Shown here piece after piece: positions 18,855 to 26,536 of a stretch of 64,000 nucleotides of DNA. Position 1 is the stretch's first letter; each line of letters starts with the position of its first letter. The notes beneath the pieces were generated by a model. It saw only the letters and a list, made by a program, of their open reading frames with translations. It ran no database searches and was not told where the DNA came from. Where the stretch lies: assembly GCF_041770905.1 (NCBI RefSeq), contig NZ_JBEUWX010000002.1:1-64000 (forward strand), read 5' to 3'. This DNA comes from Propionivibrio hellwigii. GTDB lineage: Bacteria > Pseudomonadota > Gammaproteobacteria > Burkholderiales > Rhodocyclaceae. The position numbers and the translations under genes were made by a program.

Positions 18855-20450
18855 ATGAAGAACGATGCCCTGATTCGCCGCTTTTCACCCGGCGCCTCGC
18901 TGTCCCTTGTTCTGGCGCTCGCCGGCTGTGCCGTCGGGCCGGACTACGTGCGTCCGGATATCGCCGTGCCCGCGCAGTACAAGGTGCTTGCGGATGCGCC
19001 GGAGGGATGGCCCGGCTGGAAGCCGGCGCAGCCGGCCGACGATATGCCGCGCGGCCGCTGGTGGGAACGCTTTGGCGACGCCCACCTGAATGCGTTGGCC
19101 GAACAGGTGGACATTTCAAACCAGAACGTGCGCGCGGCGGAGGCACGCTTCCGGCAGGCACAAAGTGCGCTGGATCAGGCGCGGGCAGCGTGGTTCCCGG
19201 ACATCGGCGGCAATGCCGCATCGACGCGCAGCCAGAGCGCTTCCTCCGGCAGCGGCGATGGCAGCAGCAGCGGAGGTGGCAGCGGGAGCAGCACTGGGGC
19301 AGCCGCCCGCGCGATCCGCACGACGCACCGTCTCTCGCTGTCGGTGAATTGGGAACTGGATGTCTGGGGGCGCATCCAGCGTAGCGTCGAGGCCGGCGAG
19401 GCCAAGCTTGCCGCCAGCGCCGCCGATCTGCGCACAGCCCGGCTCAGCGCCCAGTTGCTGCTGGTGCAGAGCTATCTGCGCGCGCGCGTGGTCGATGCGC
19501 AGCGCAGCCTGCTCGAAAAAACCGTGGCCGCATACCAGCGCGCACTGGAAATTACGCGCAACCGCTTCGCGGCGGGCGTCGCCGGCCGGCTCGATGTCGC
19601 CCAGGCGGAAGCGCAGCTTAAATCAGTGCAGGCGCAGTTGGCCGACCTTGGCATCCAGCGTGCTCAGTACGAACACGCGATTGCCGTGCTGATCGGCAAA
19701 GCGCCGGCGGATTTCTCGCTGATGCCGCATGCCGTTGCGTCGCCTCCGGCGAGGTGGCCGGGCGGGCTGCCCGCACTGCCAGAAATCCCGCCCGGCCTGC
19801 CATCAGCGCTGATCGAACGCCGCCCCGACATTGCCGCCGCCGAACGGCGCGTTGCCGCCGCCAATGCCGAAATCGGCGTGGCGCAGGCGGCCTTCTTCCC
19901 GAGCGTGACATTGGGCGGCAGCGGCGGGTATCAGGGGCCCAGCCTGTCGAACCTGCTCACTCTGCCCAATCGCTTCTGGTCGCTCGGCCCGGCGCTGGCC
20001 ATGAGCCTGTTCGATGCGGGGGGGCGTTCCGCCGCCAAGGCGCGGGCAAGCGCGGCCTACGATGAGTCGGTGGCGGCGTACCGGCAGACCGTGCTGGCGG
20101 GGTTTCAGGAAGTTGAGGACGCATTGATGAGCCTGCGCCTGCTGGCCGAAGCCGCCGGCATTCAGGGAGAGGCCGTGCGCGCCGCCGCCGAGGCTTTGCA
20201 GATTGCGGATGACCAGTACCTGGCGGGAACGGTGAGTTATCTGAATGTCGTTTCGGCGCAGGCAGCCTCTTTGAATGCCGAACGCAGCGCCATCGACATT
20301 GCCGGCCGCCGCCTGCTGGCTGCCGCGGCGCTGATCAAGGCGCTGGGCGGCGACTGGTCGCCGGCGGCAGATAATGGGGAAAATGCCGGAAGCGCGGGAG
20401 AAACGAAAGAGGCAGGGAAGGCTGACGCCACCCGGGCGGTACGGGATTGA
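18855..20450 (+). CDS. Outer-membrane efflux lipoprotein (OprM/NodT family)
   Basis: Forms the outer-membrane exit duct for the RND pump. ATG 18855 is chosen because it gives a lipoprotein signal (RRFSPGASLSLVLALAGC, Cys about 25) followed by AVGPDYVRPD, a standard OprM start. An upstream in-frame ATG at 18792 overlaps mdtC and would bury the signal. Two outer-membrane efflux repeats follow in 531 residues. A low-complexity Gly/Ser insert (SGDGSSSGGGSGSSTG) lies near residues 133-150 in the first repeat, probably in a surface or periplasmic loop. The C-terminus adds a charged tail. It is the fourth gene of the mdt operon. Confidence 0.85.
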   Translation: MKNDALIRRFSPGASLSLVLALAGCAVGPDYVRPDIAVPAQYKVLADAPEGWPGWKPAQPADDMPRGRWWERFGDAHLNALAEQVDISNQNVRAAEARFRQAQSALDQARAAWFPDIGGNAASTRSQSASSGSGDGSSSGGGSGSSTGAAARAIRTTHRLSLSVNWELDVWGRIQRSVEAGEAKLAASAADLRTARLSAQLLLVQSYLRARVVDAQRSLLEKTVAAYQRALEITRNRFAAGVAGRLDVAQAEAQLKSVQAQLADLGIQRAQYEHAIAVLIGKAPADFSLMPHAVASPPARWPGGLPALPEIPPGLPSALIERRPDIAAAERRVAAANAEIGVAQAAFFPSVTLGGSGGYQGPSLSNLLTLPNRFWSLGPALAMSLFDAGGRSAAKARASAAYDESVAAYRQTVLAGFQEVEDALMSLRLLAEAAGIQGEAVRAAAEALQIADDQYLAGTVSYLNVVSAQAASLNAERSAIDIAGRRLLAAAALIKALGGDWSPAADNGENAGSAGETKEAGKADATRAVRD

Positions 20451-21309
20451 GCGTGTGCAAGGCCATGAGGCAGCGAATGTATACGCCGGCTGCCGCGTCG
20501 GCTTCAGGCCGGCCAGCCGCAAGGATATGCGCAACCCCGGCTGCCCAACGCATCATTCACTGCATTTACTGCGCTGCGCCAACGATGCGGCCTGCACGGC
20601 GTTTCGTCACATCGTCCGCACGCATGGCCCCCTGCCCCGCAGCCCGTATGGATTGGGTGTTTGCGGGCAGGCTGCCTTGCAGCCCTTTATTGACGCGGGG
20701 TTCAGAGAGGGAGCGTAATTCCTTTACTGGCGGGGATGAACTGCCGGGCGGCTTACTAGAGCTGTGGCGCTGAGTCTGTTCCCCGCGCTCGCGCGGGCTT
20801 CAGGCCGGCCAGCGGCGAGGCCATGCGCAACCCCGGCGGCCCAACGCATCATTCACTGCGCTGCGCTGACGATGCGGCCTGTGCGGCGTTTCGTCACATC
20901 GTCCGCACGCATGACCGCCTGCCCCGCAGCCCGTATGAATTGGGCTTCTCCGGTCAGGCCGGCGCTAGCACTTCCGGCCGGGCCGGAGCCAACACTTCCG
21001 GGCAGGCCGCCTTGCAGCCCTTTATTTACGAGGGTTTCAGAGAAGGGTGCCCGCAATCCCTTTATTGATGCGGGCTTCAGAGAGGGGTGCGTAATCCCTT
21101 TACTGCGACCGTCCAGCATTGCCGTCGCCCGAATTATCACGGCAAGGATTGTGGCGGAGCGGAACGCCGAAACCGGGACGGCTGGCGCGGCGGAGGACGC
21201 CGGAAGCATCGGCAGTGCCAGGGATAGAGGGCGTGCGTAAAGGCGTACATGAGGGCGGGGTGGCCAGCACCTTCCCGGAGCGCACGGCGCGTGCGAAGAA
21301 CCGGGTGAT
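20451..21309. repeat. Gene-free spacer with a 150-bp duplication
   Basis: Open frames here are shadows with no family features. The segments 20501-20657 and 20797-20944 are imperfect direct copies (sharing GCGCAACCCCGGC and CGGCGTTTCGTCACATCGTC). Copies of the dispersed intergenic repeat follow at 20682-20700 and 21017-21100 (CCCTTTATTGACGCGGGG and relatives). Confidence 0.7.
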
Positions 21310-21831
21310 TCAGCAGGGCGCCAGCTCGTCGCGGTAGCGCCGCCAGTTCCTGACATAGCGCTCGGCGCTGGACGGCAGATTGGCTACCTCGTCATCCGTC
21401 AGCTGGCGCACCACCTTGCCCGGCACGCCCATGATCAAGGAACGCTCGGGAAAGACCTTGCCTTCGGGCACCAGTGTGTGGGCGGCGACGATGGAGTCGC
21501 GGCCGATGACGGAATGGTTAAGCAACACCGCGCCCATGCCGATCAGGCAGTTATCGCCGATGGTGCAGCCGTGCAGCATGACCATGTGGCCGACGGTGAC
21601 GCCCTTGCCGATGCGGACGACAATGCCGCGATTGGTGTGGACGACAGACCCGTCCTGGATATTGCTGTTTTCGCCGATGATGATCTTGTCCGTATCGCCG
21701 CGTACCGTGCAGTTCCACCAGACAGAAGAATTTTTTGCCATCTCCACGTCGGCCATGACGACAGCGTTGGGGGCGATCCAGCTTTCCGGATCGAGGGTCG
21801 GGGCAAGATTGCCAAGTCGGTAGGTGGGCAT
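21310..21831 (-). CDS. Gamma-carbonic-anhydrase-like hexapeptide-repeat protein (YrdA type)
   Basis: A 173-residue left-handed beta-helix protein with hexapeptide repeats throughout (VVMADVEMAKNSSVWWNCTV, then HTNRGIVVRIGKGVTVGHMV). The metal-site histidines are in GHMVMLHGC, matching the gamma-carbonic-anhydrase/YrdA/PaaY group; these are often trimers binding zinc. Not all members hydrate CO2, so activity is uncertain. The start MPTYRLGNLAPTLDPESW is typical, with a GGAG site just upstream on the minus strand. It stands alone between repeat-rich spacers. Confidence 0.8.
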   Translation of the reverse strand: MPTYRLGNLAPTLDPESWIAPNAVVMADVEMAKNSSVWWNCTVRGDTDKIIIGENSNIQDGSVVHTNRGIVVRIGKGVTVGHMVMLHGCTIGDNCLIGMGAVLLNHSVIGRDSIVAAHTLVPEGKVFPERSLIMGVPGKVVRQLTDDEVANLPSSAERYVRNWRRYRDELAPC

Positions 21832-22012
21832 GATGTCTCCTCGTCACAGGCAGTGACATGAAAAAGTTGTATTAAAAACGCCGGCAACAAGTATAGCTTG
21901 GCGGGGCGATTGATGAATGGTTCGATATGGTGCCCAGAGAATGGGTGTCTCCAGGAAAGCAGGAACGCAGGAAAGTGCCCGCCTGCACCGTGCGCAGCGC
22001 CCGCCTGTGAAA

Positions 22013-22041
22013 AAGCCCGCAACGCTCAGGTATGCGGGCTT
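22013..22041 (-). terminator. Rho-independent terminator downstream of tRNA-Ser
   Basis: On the minus strand AAGCCCGCA pairs with TGCGGGCTT, a perfect nine-base stem, followed by TTTTT. It lies about 140 bases past the tRNA 3' end. The rest of 21832-22182 shows no gene. Confidence 0.75.
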
Positions 22042-22182
22042 GTATTGTCATCGTTACGTCGAAAACCGGACTGTTATCGGCTGGGACTTTGCCGCTTTAC
22101 CGGATGGGGAGAGGGGAAAGGAGATGAACGTGAGAGCGAGGGGAAACCCGGCTCATCAATTACCGGCGGGGCCGGGTCGCCG

Positions 22183-22272
<90 letters not shown>

Positions 22273-22415
22273 GTCTGGGCGCGGATTCTAACACAACCCG
22301 CCGGCAAGTCGATGCGGCGTATCGGCACGCCCCGGCAAAAAATCGGGCGATCAGGCGACCAGCCGATGGGGCGATTTGCCGGGGGCTGGTGGGCGGATGA
22401 GGCTGAGCAGCCTGT

Positions 22416-23696
22416 TCAGTGGCTGATTTTTTCCGCCCCGCCCAGATACGGCCGCAGCGCCTGCGGAATGGTGATGGAGCCGTCCGCATTCTGGTAGTTT
22501 TCGAGAATCGCCACCAGCGTGCGGCCGACGGCTAGCCCCGATCCATTGAGCGTATGGACGAGTTCCGGCTTGTTTTTCTCGTTGCGGTAACGGGCCTGCA
22601 TGCGGCGCGCCTGGAACGCCTCGAAATTCGAGCACGACGAGATTTCGCGGTAGGTGTTCTGCGCGGGCAGCCAGACTTCCAGGTCATACGTCTTGGCTGA
22701 GGAAAAGCCCATGTCGCCGGTGCACAGGACAACGCGCCGGTACGGCAGCGCTAGTTTTTCCAGAATGATTTCGGCATGCCGGGTGAGCGCTTCGTGTGCC
22801 GCGTTCGACTGCGCGGCGGTGGTAATCTGCACCAGTTCCACTTTGTCGAATTGATGCTGGCGGATCATGCCGCGCGTGTCCTTGCCGTAGGAGCCGGCTT
22901 CGGAGCGGAAGCAGGGCGTGTGGCAGACGAATTTGAGCGGCAGCGCCTCGGCGCCCAGAATTTCATCGCGGACGATGTTGGTCACGGGGACTTCGGCCGT
23001 CGGGATCAAATACAGCGGCTCGGCGTCCGGGCGCAGAATCTTGAACAGGTCGGCCTCGAATTTCGGCAACTGGCCGGTGCCGAACATGCTGGCTGCGTTG
23101 ACGAGATAGGGCGCATAGACCTCGGTGTAGCCATGTTCCTGCGTATGCACGTCGAGCATGAACTGGGCGATTGCCCGGTGCAGGCGCGCGATGCCGCCTT
23201 TGAGCAGCGAGAAGCGTGCGCCGGAAAGCTTGGCCGCCGTGGAAAAATCGATTTGTCCCAACGCCTCGCCGAGATCGACATGATCCTTGACCGTGAAATC
23301 GAAAGTGCGCGGCGTGCCCCAGCGGTGAATTTCCACATTGTCCTCGGCCGAGGCGCCGACGGGCACATCCTCCTGCGGCAGATTCGGGATCGTCGAAACG
23401 AAGGCTTCCATTTCCTTGAGCAGCGTGTCCAGGCGCACTTCATTGGCTTCCAGATCGCTCTTGAGCCTGGCCACCTCGGCCATGACCGCCGCCGTATCCT
23501 CGCCTTTGCCCTTGAGCTGGCCGATCTGCTTGGACAGCGTGTTGCGCGCTGCCTGTAAATCCTGCGTGCGCGTCTGCAAGGTCTTGCGTTCGCCCTCAAG
23601 TTTCTGGAACGCGGCGATGTCGAGCGTGTAACCGCGTGCGGCTAGCCGTTCGCGAACGGCGTCGATGTCGCTGCGGAGGCGTTGGATGTCAAGCAT
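22416..23696 (-). CDS. serS: Seryl-tRNA synthetase
   Basis: Charges tRNA-Ser with serine. The 426-residue protein starts MLDIQRLRSDIDAVRERLAA, the N-terminal coiled-coil arm (residues about 1-110) that grips the long variable arm. The class II core follows, with motif 2 (FRSEAGSYGKDTRGMIRQHQ) and motif 3 (GSGLAVGRTLVAILENYQ). Length and ends are normal. It starts two bases after the stop of rarA and is probably the last gene of the ftsK-lolA-rarA-serS block, with a serine tRNA just downstream. Confidence 0.97.
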   Translation of the reverse strand: MLDIQRLRSDIDAVRERLAARGYTLDIAAFQKLEGERKTLQTRTQDLQAARNTLSKQIGQLKGKGEDTAAVMAEVARLKSDLEANEVRLDTLLKEMEAFVSTIPNLPQEDVPVGASAEDNVEIHRWGTPRTFDFTVKDHVDLGEALGQIDFSTAAKLSGARFSLLKGGIARLHRAIAQFMLDVHTQEHGYTEVYAPYLVNAASMFGTGQLPKFEADLFKILRPDAEPLYLIPTAEVPVTNIVRDEILGAEALPLKFVCHTPCFRSEAGSYGKDTRGMIRQHQFDKVELVQITTAAQSNAAHEALTRHAEIILEKLALPYRRVVLCTGDMGFSSAKTYDLEVWLPAQNTYREISSCSNFEAFQARRMQARYRNEKNKPELVHTLNGSGLAVGRTLVAILENYQNADGSITIPQALRPYLGGAEKISH

Positions 23697-23698
23697 GA

Positions 23699-25171
23699 TT
23701 AAGCTCCCTTGGTGTGCTCCGGCGGCGCCGAAGGCTCGTCTGTTGCGGAATTATCCGTATTCGCGTCACTGCCCGATGGTGCGGCTTTTGCCGACGCTGC
23801 CTGCGCTGAGCGATTCGTACGCGCCGTCCGCCCGGCGAGCCTGGCCGCTTCGCGGTCCAGCGCCTGCAAATGCGCCAGTTTCTCGCCGATTTTCGCTTCC
23901 AGCCCGCGCGGCGTCGGCCGGTACCACTGCGCCGCCGGCATGTCGTCGGGAAAGTAGTTTTCTCCGGCGGCATACGCCTCAGCCTCGTCGTGCGCGTAGC
24001 GATAGTTCTTGCCGTAATCGAGTGCGCGCATCAGTTTCGTCGGCGCGTTGCGCAGGCGCAGCGGCACGGGCCGCGAGCCATCCTTGGCGACAAAAGCTTT
24101 CGCCGAATTATACGCGACATAGGCCGCGTTCGATTTGGCCGCCACGGACAGATAAATGACCGCTTCGGCCAGCGCCAGCTCGCCTTCCGGCGAACCGAGG
24201 CGCTCGTAGGTTTCCGCCGCGGCGGCGGCGATCTGCGCCGCGCGCGGATCGGCCAGGCCGATGTCCTCCCAGGCCATGCGCACGATGCGCCGCGCCAGAT
24301 AACGCGGGTCGGCGCCGCCGTCGAGCATGCGGCAGAACCAGTACAGTGCGGCGTCCGGGCTGGAGCCGCGCACCGATTTATGCAGGGCGGAAATCTGGTC
24401 GTAAAACGCCTCGCCCCCCTTGTCGAAGCGGCGCAGGCTTTGCGCCAGCGTGCTGTCGATGAAATCGCCGTCGATATGCGTCCGCCCGGCGGCGGAGGCC
24501 GCCGTTCGCGTCTGTTCGAGCAGATTGATCAGGCGGCGCGCATCGCCGTCGGCATGGCCGATCAGCCGAGCGCGGGCGTGCTCGTCGAATGACAGACCGG
24601 GCAGCGCCCGGGCGCAGGCGCGCGCGAACAGCGCACCCATTTCATCAGCCGAGAGCGGATGCAGCACATACACCGCAGCGCGTGAAAGCAGGGCGGAATT
24701 GACCTCGAAGGAAGGGTTCTCCGTCGTCGCGCCGACCAGCGTCAGCAGACCGCTTTCGACGTAAGGCAGAAAAGCGTCCTGCTGCGCCTTGTTGAAGCGG
24801 TGCACCTCGTCGATGAAAAGAATGGTCGCGCGGCCCGAATGGGCAGGATTGGCGCGCACGGCCTCGGCCTGCGCGACGGCCTCGCGGATATCCTTGACGC
24901 CGGAAAAAACGGCCGACAGGGCGATGAATTCGGCATCGAAGGCGTCGGCCATCAGGCGCGCCAGCGTCGTTTTGCCGACGCCCGGCGGCCCCCAGAAAAT
25001 CAGCGAATGCGGCTTGCGCGCCTCAAAAGCCAGGCGCAGCGGCTTGCCGGGGCCGAGCAGATGCTGCTGACCGATGACCTCATCGAGCGTTTTCGGGCGC
25101 AGCAATTCGGCCAGCGGCGTCGAAGCGGCGGGGGCGGCATCGCCGAACAGATCATGGTTTGCCGTGCTCAT
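23699..25171 (-). CDS. rarA: Replication-associated recombination ATPase RarA
   Basis: AAA+ clamp-loader-like ATPase (also called MgsA) acting at stalled replication forks. Walker A is GPPGVGKTTL at residues 61-70 and Walker B is TILFIDEVHRFNK. The C-terminal MgsA domain is present (YDQISALHKSVRGSSPDAAL, then YNSAKAFV). The family usually has about 440-450 residues. Here a 45-residue low-complexity C-terminal tail, ending SATDEPSAPPEHTKGA, extends it to 490. It lies in the conserved order lolA-rarA-serS; the start follows a repeat-filled gap from lolA, so it may have its own promoter. Confidence 0.95.
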   Translation of the reverse strand: MSTANHDLFGDAAPAASTPLAELLRPKTLDEVIGQQHLLGPGKPLRLAFEARKPHSLIFWGPPGVGKTTLARLMADAFDAEFIALSAVFSGVKDIREAVAQAEAVRANPAHSGRATILFIDEVHRFNKAQQDAFLPYVESGLLTLVGATTENPSFEVNSALLSRAAVYVLHPLSADEMGALFARACARALPGLSFDEHARARLIGHADGDARRLINLLEQTRTAASAAGRTHIDGDFIDSTLAQSLRRFDKGGEAFYDQISALHKSVRGSSPDAALYWFCRMLDGGADPRYLARRIVRMAWEDIGLADPRAAQIAAAAAETYERLGSPEGELALAEAVIYLSVAAKSNAAYVAYNSAKAFVAKDGSRPVPLRLRNAPTKLMRALDYGKNYRYAHDEAEAYAAGENYFPDDMPAAQWYRPTPRGLEAKIGEKLAHLQALDREAARLAGRTARTNRSAQAASAKAAPSGSDANTDNSATDEPSAPPEHTKGA

Positions 25172-25627
25172 GATGCGTGTGCGCCGAAAGGTTGATCAAA
25201 GCTGGGACGCTTGCTGCAAAGGACGGCACTGCGGAACAGCGCGCCGGAAGCATCCAGCGCCGGATGTGCGGCCAGTGCGTAAAAATCCCCGCCCCGCTGA
25301 AATGCCCAAAAGACGCGGGGTTCAGGCCAGCGGGAGCGCCCGTGGAATGGGCGTTTGCGGGATGCCCGATGCAGCGCTGAAAGTTCCGGATGCGCTGGAA
25401 AGACAAAACAATGTTGTGTCGAAGATGCCATGCACGCCGGAAAGACTGAAGAATCCGGGCAGGCCGGAAAAGTGAAACGATGCGGCGCTGAAAATTCTAG
25501 GTATATTGGAGAGGCAGAAAAATCCGCACCCCGCTGAAATGCCCAAAAGACGCGGGCTCCAGGCCGGCGGAAGCGCCCGTGGAATGGGCGTTTGCGGGGT
25601 GCCCGATGCGCTGCCAGGGCGGTCTGT
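25172..25627. repeat. Spacer with two 92-bp copies of the BIME-like repeat
   Basis: Segments 25281-25372 and 25518-25609 are near-identical direct copies. Each holds CTGAAATGCCCAAAAGACGC and, inverted, GCCCGTGGAATGGGCGTTTG, so each copy can fold into a long hairpin. No gene is seen between lolA and rarA. Confidence 0.8.
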
Positions 25628-26353
25628 TTATTCGCGGATGACATCGGCGCCTTCCGGCGGCGTGAAGCGCAGCAGCGAAGGGTCGAGCGCCGGGTTGTGC
25701 TCCAGGTTGGAGAAGCGCAGCCGCGTTGTCTGGCCGAAATTGTCGAACAGTTCCATCGCTTTCAGCGTGTTGCCGGAAAAGCCCAGTTGCAGGCGCTCGA
25801 AGCCGCTGTCGGAATTTTTTGGCCGCGCTTCGACCCACGTCAGCCCGTCGCGTTCGCCCGCTTCGTGCAGGGTGAAATTCTTTTCGAGGGTGCTTTTGCC
25901 GCCTTTGCCGTCATCGCCTCCGGCCAGCAGCGCAGCGGGCGTGCTGCCGAGCGCCGCGTCCATTTTCTTGACCGTGACCTGCCGGAGTTCGGGGTCGTAA
26001 ATCCAGACCTGCTTACCGTCGCCGACCAGCAGCTGGCTGTAGGGTTTGTCGATCTGCCAGCGGAATTTGCCGGGGCGGGAGAAAATCATGACGCCGGAAG
26101 ATTCCTGCGGGCGCCGGCTATGGGCGTCATTGCGGGCGGTGACGGTTTGCGTGAAGTCGGCGCGCAGCGTTTTGGCCGTGTCAAGAAAATGATGCAGGCG
26201 GTCGATGCCGCCTGCCTGCGCGGCGAGCGGGAGGGCGAGGGGGAAGGCGAGGGGGAAGGCGAGGAGCGCGGACAGAATGAGGCGTTGTGCGCATGCGCAG
26301 AGCCGGCGCAAATTTGCCGCCGGAGACGCGCCGGCGTCGGGTTCTTGCCGCAT
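25628..26353 (-). CDS. lolA: Outer-membrane lipoprotein carrier protein LolA
   Basis: Periplasmic shuttle that takes lipoproteins from LolCDE to LolB. The mature part starts at AGGIDRLHHFLDTAKTLRAD, and LolA features follow (FTQTVTA, VMIFSRPGKFRWQIDKPYSQ, DGKQVWIYDPELRQVTVK). The start is unsure. ATG 26353 gives a signal peptide with a repetitive core (LLAFPLAFPLALPLAAQA); ATG 26479 has a better ribosome site (AGAGG, six bases away) but adds 42 unusual Arg/Phe-rich residues. The core repeat comes from tandem GGGGGAAGGCGA-type DNA. It sits between ftsK and rarA on the same strand. Confidence 0.9.
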   Translation of the reverse strand: MRQEPDAGASPAANLRRLCACAQRLILSALLAFPLAFPLALPLAAQAGGIDRLHHFLDTAKTLRADFTQTVTARNDAHSRRPQESSGVMIFSRPGKFRWQIDKPYSQLLVGDGKQVWIYDPELRQVTVKKMDAALGSTPAALLAGGDDGKGGKSTLEKNFTLHEAGERDGLTWVEARPKNSDSGFERLQLGFSGNTLKAMELFDNFGQTTRLRFSNLEHNPALDPSLLRFTPPEGADVIRE

Positions 26354-26536
26354 CGTGACGGGGCGCGCTTCCTGCTGCCCCCGTCGGGACGCCGAAGGGC
26401 GTGGGGAAAGGGGTGAAGAAAATCGGGGAAAGCGGGAAAAGCGAAAAAAGCGTGTTTCCAGCCTCGTTTCTGGCAGCATGACAGACCTCTTTGCGTCAGT
26501 GTGGATACGGTGCGGCCGCGCGGCGGTTTTCATGAC

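Noticed and set aside
20374..21240. Plus-strand frames behind the outer-membrane gene
   Set aside because: They share sequence only because the DNA is duplicated; composition is Arg/Pro/Cys-rich without domains, so a gene is not supported.
25281..25609. Possible CRISPR array
   Set aside because: Only two long, internally inverted units with no regular short repeats and spacers, and no cas genes.
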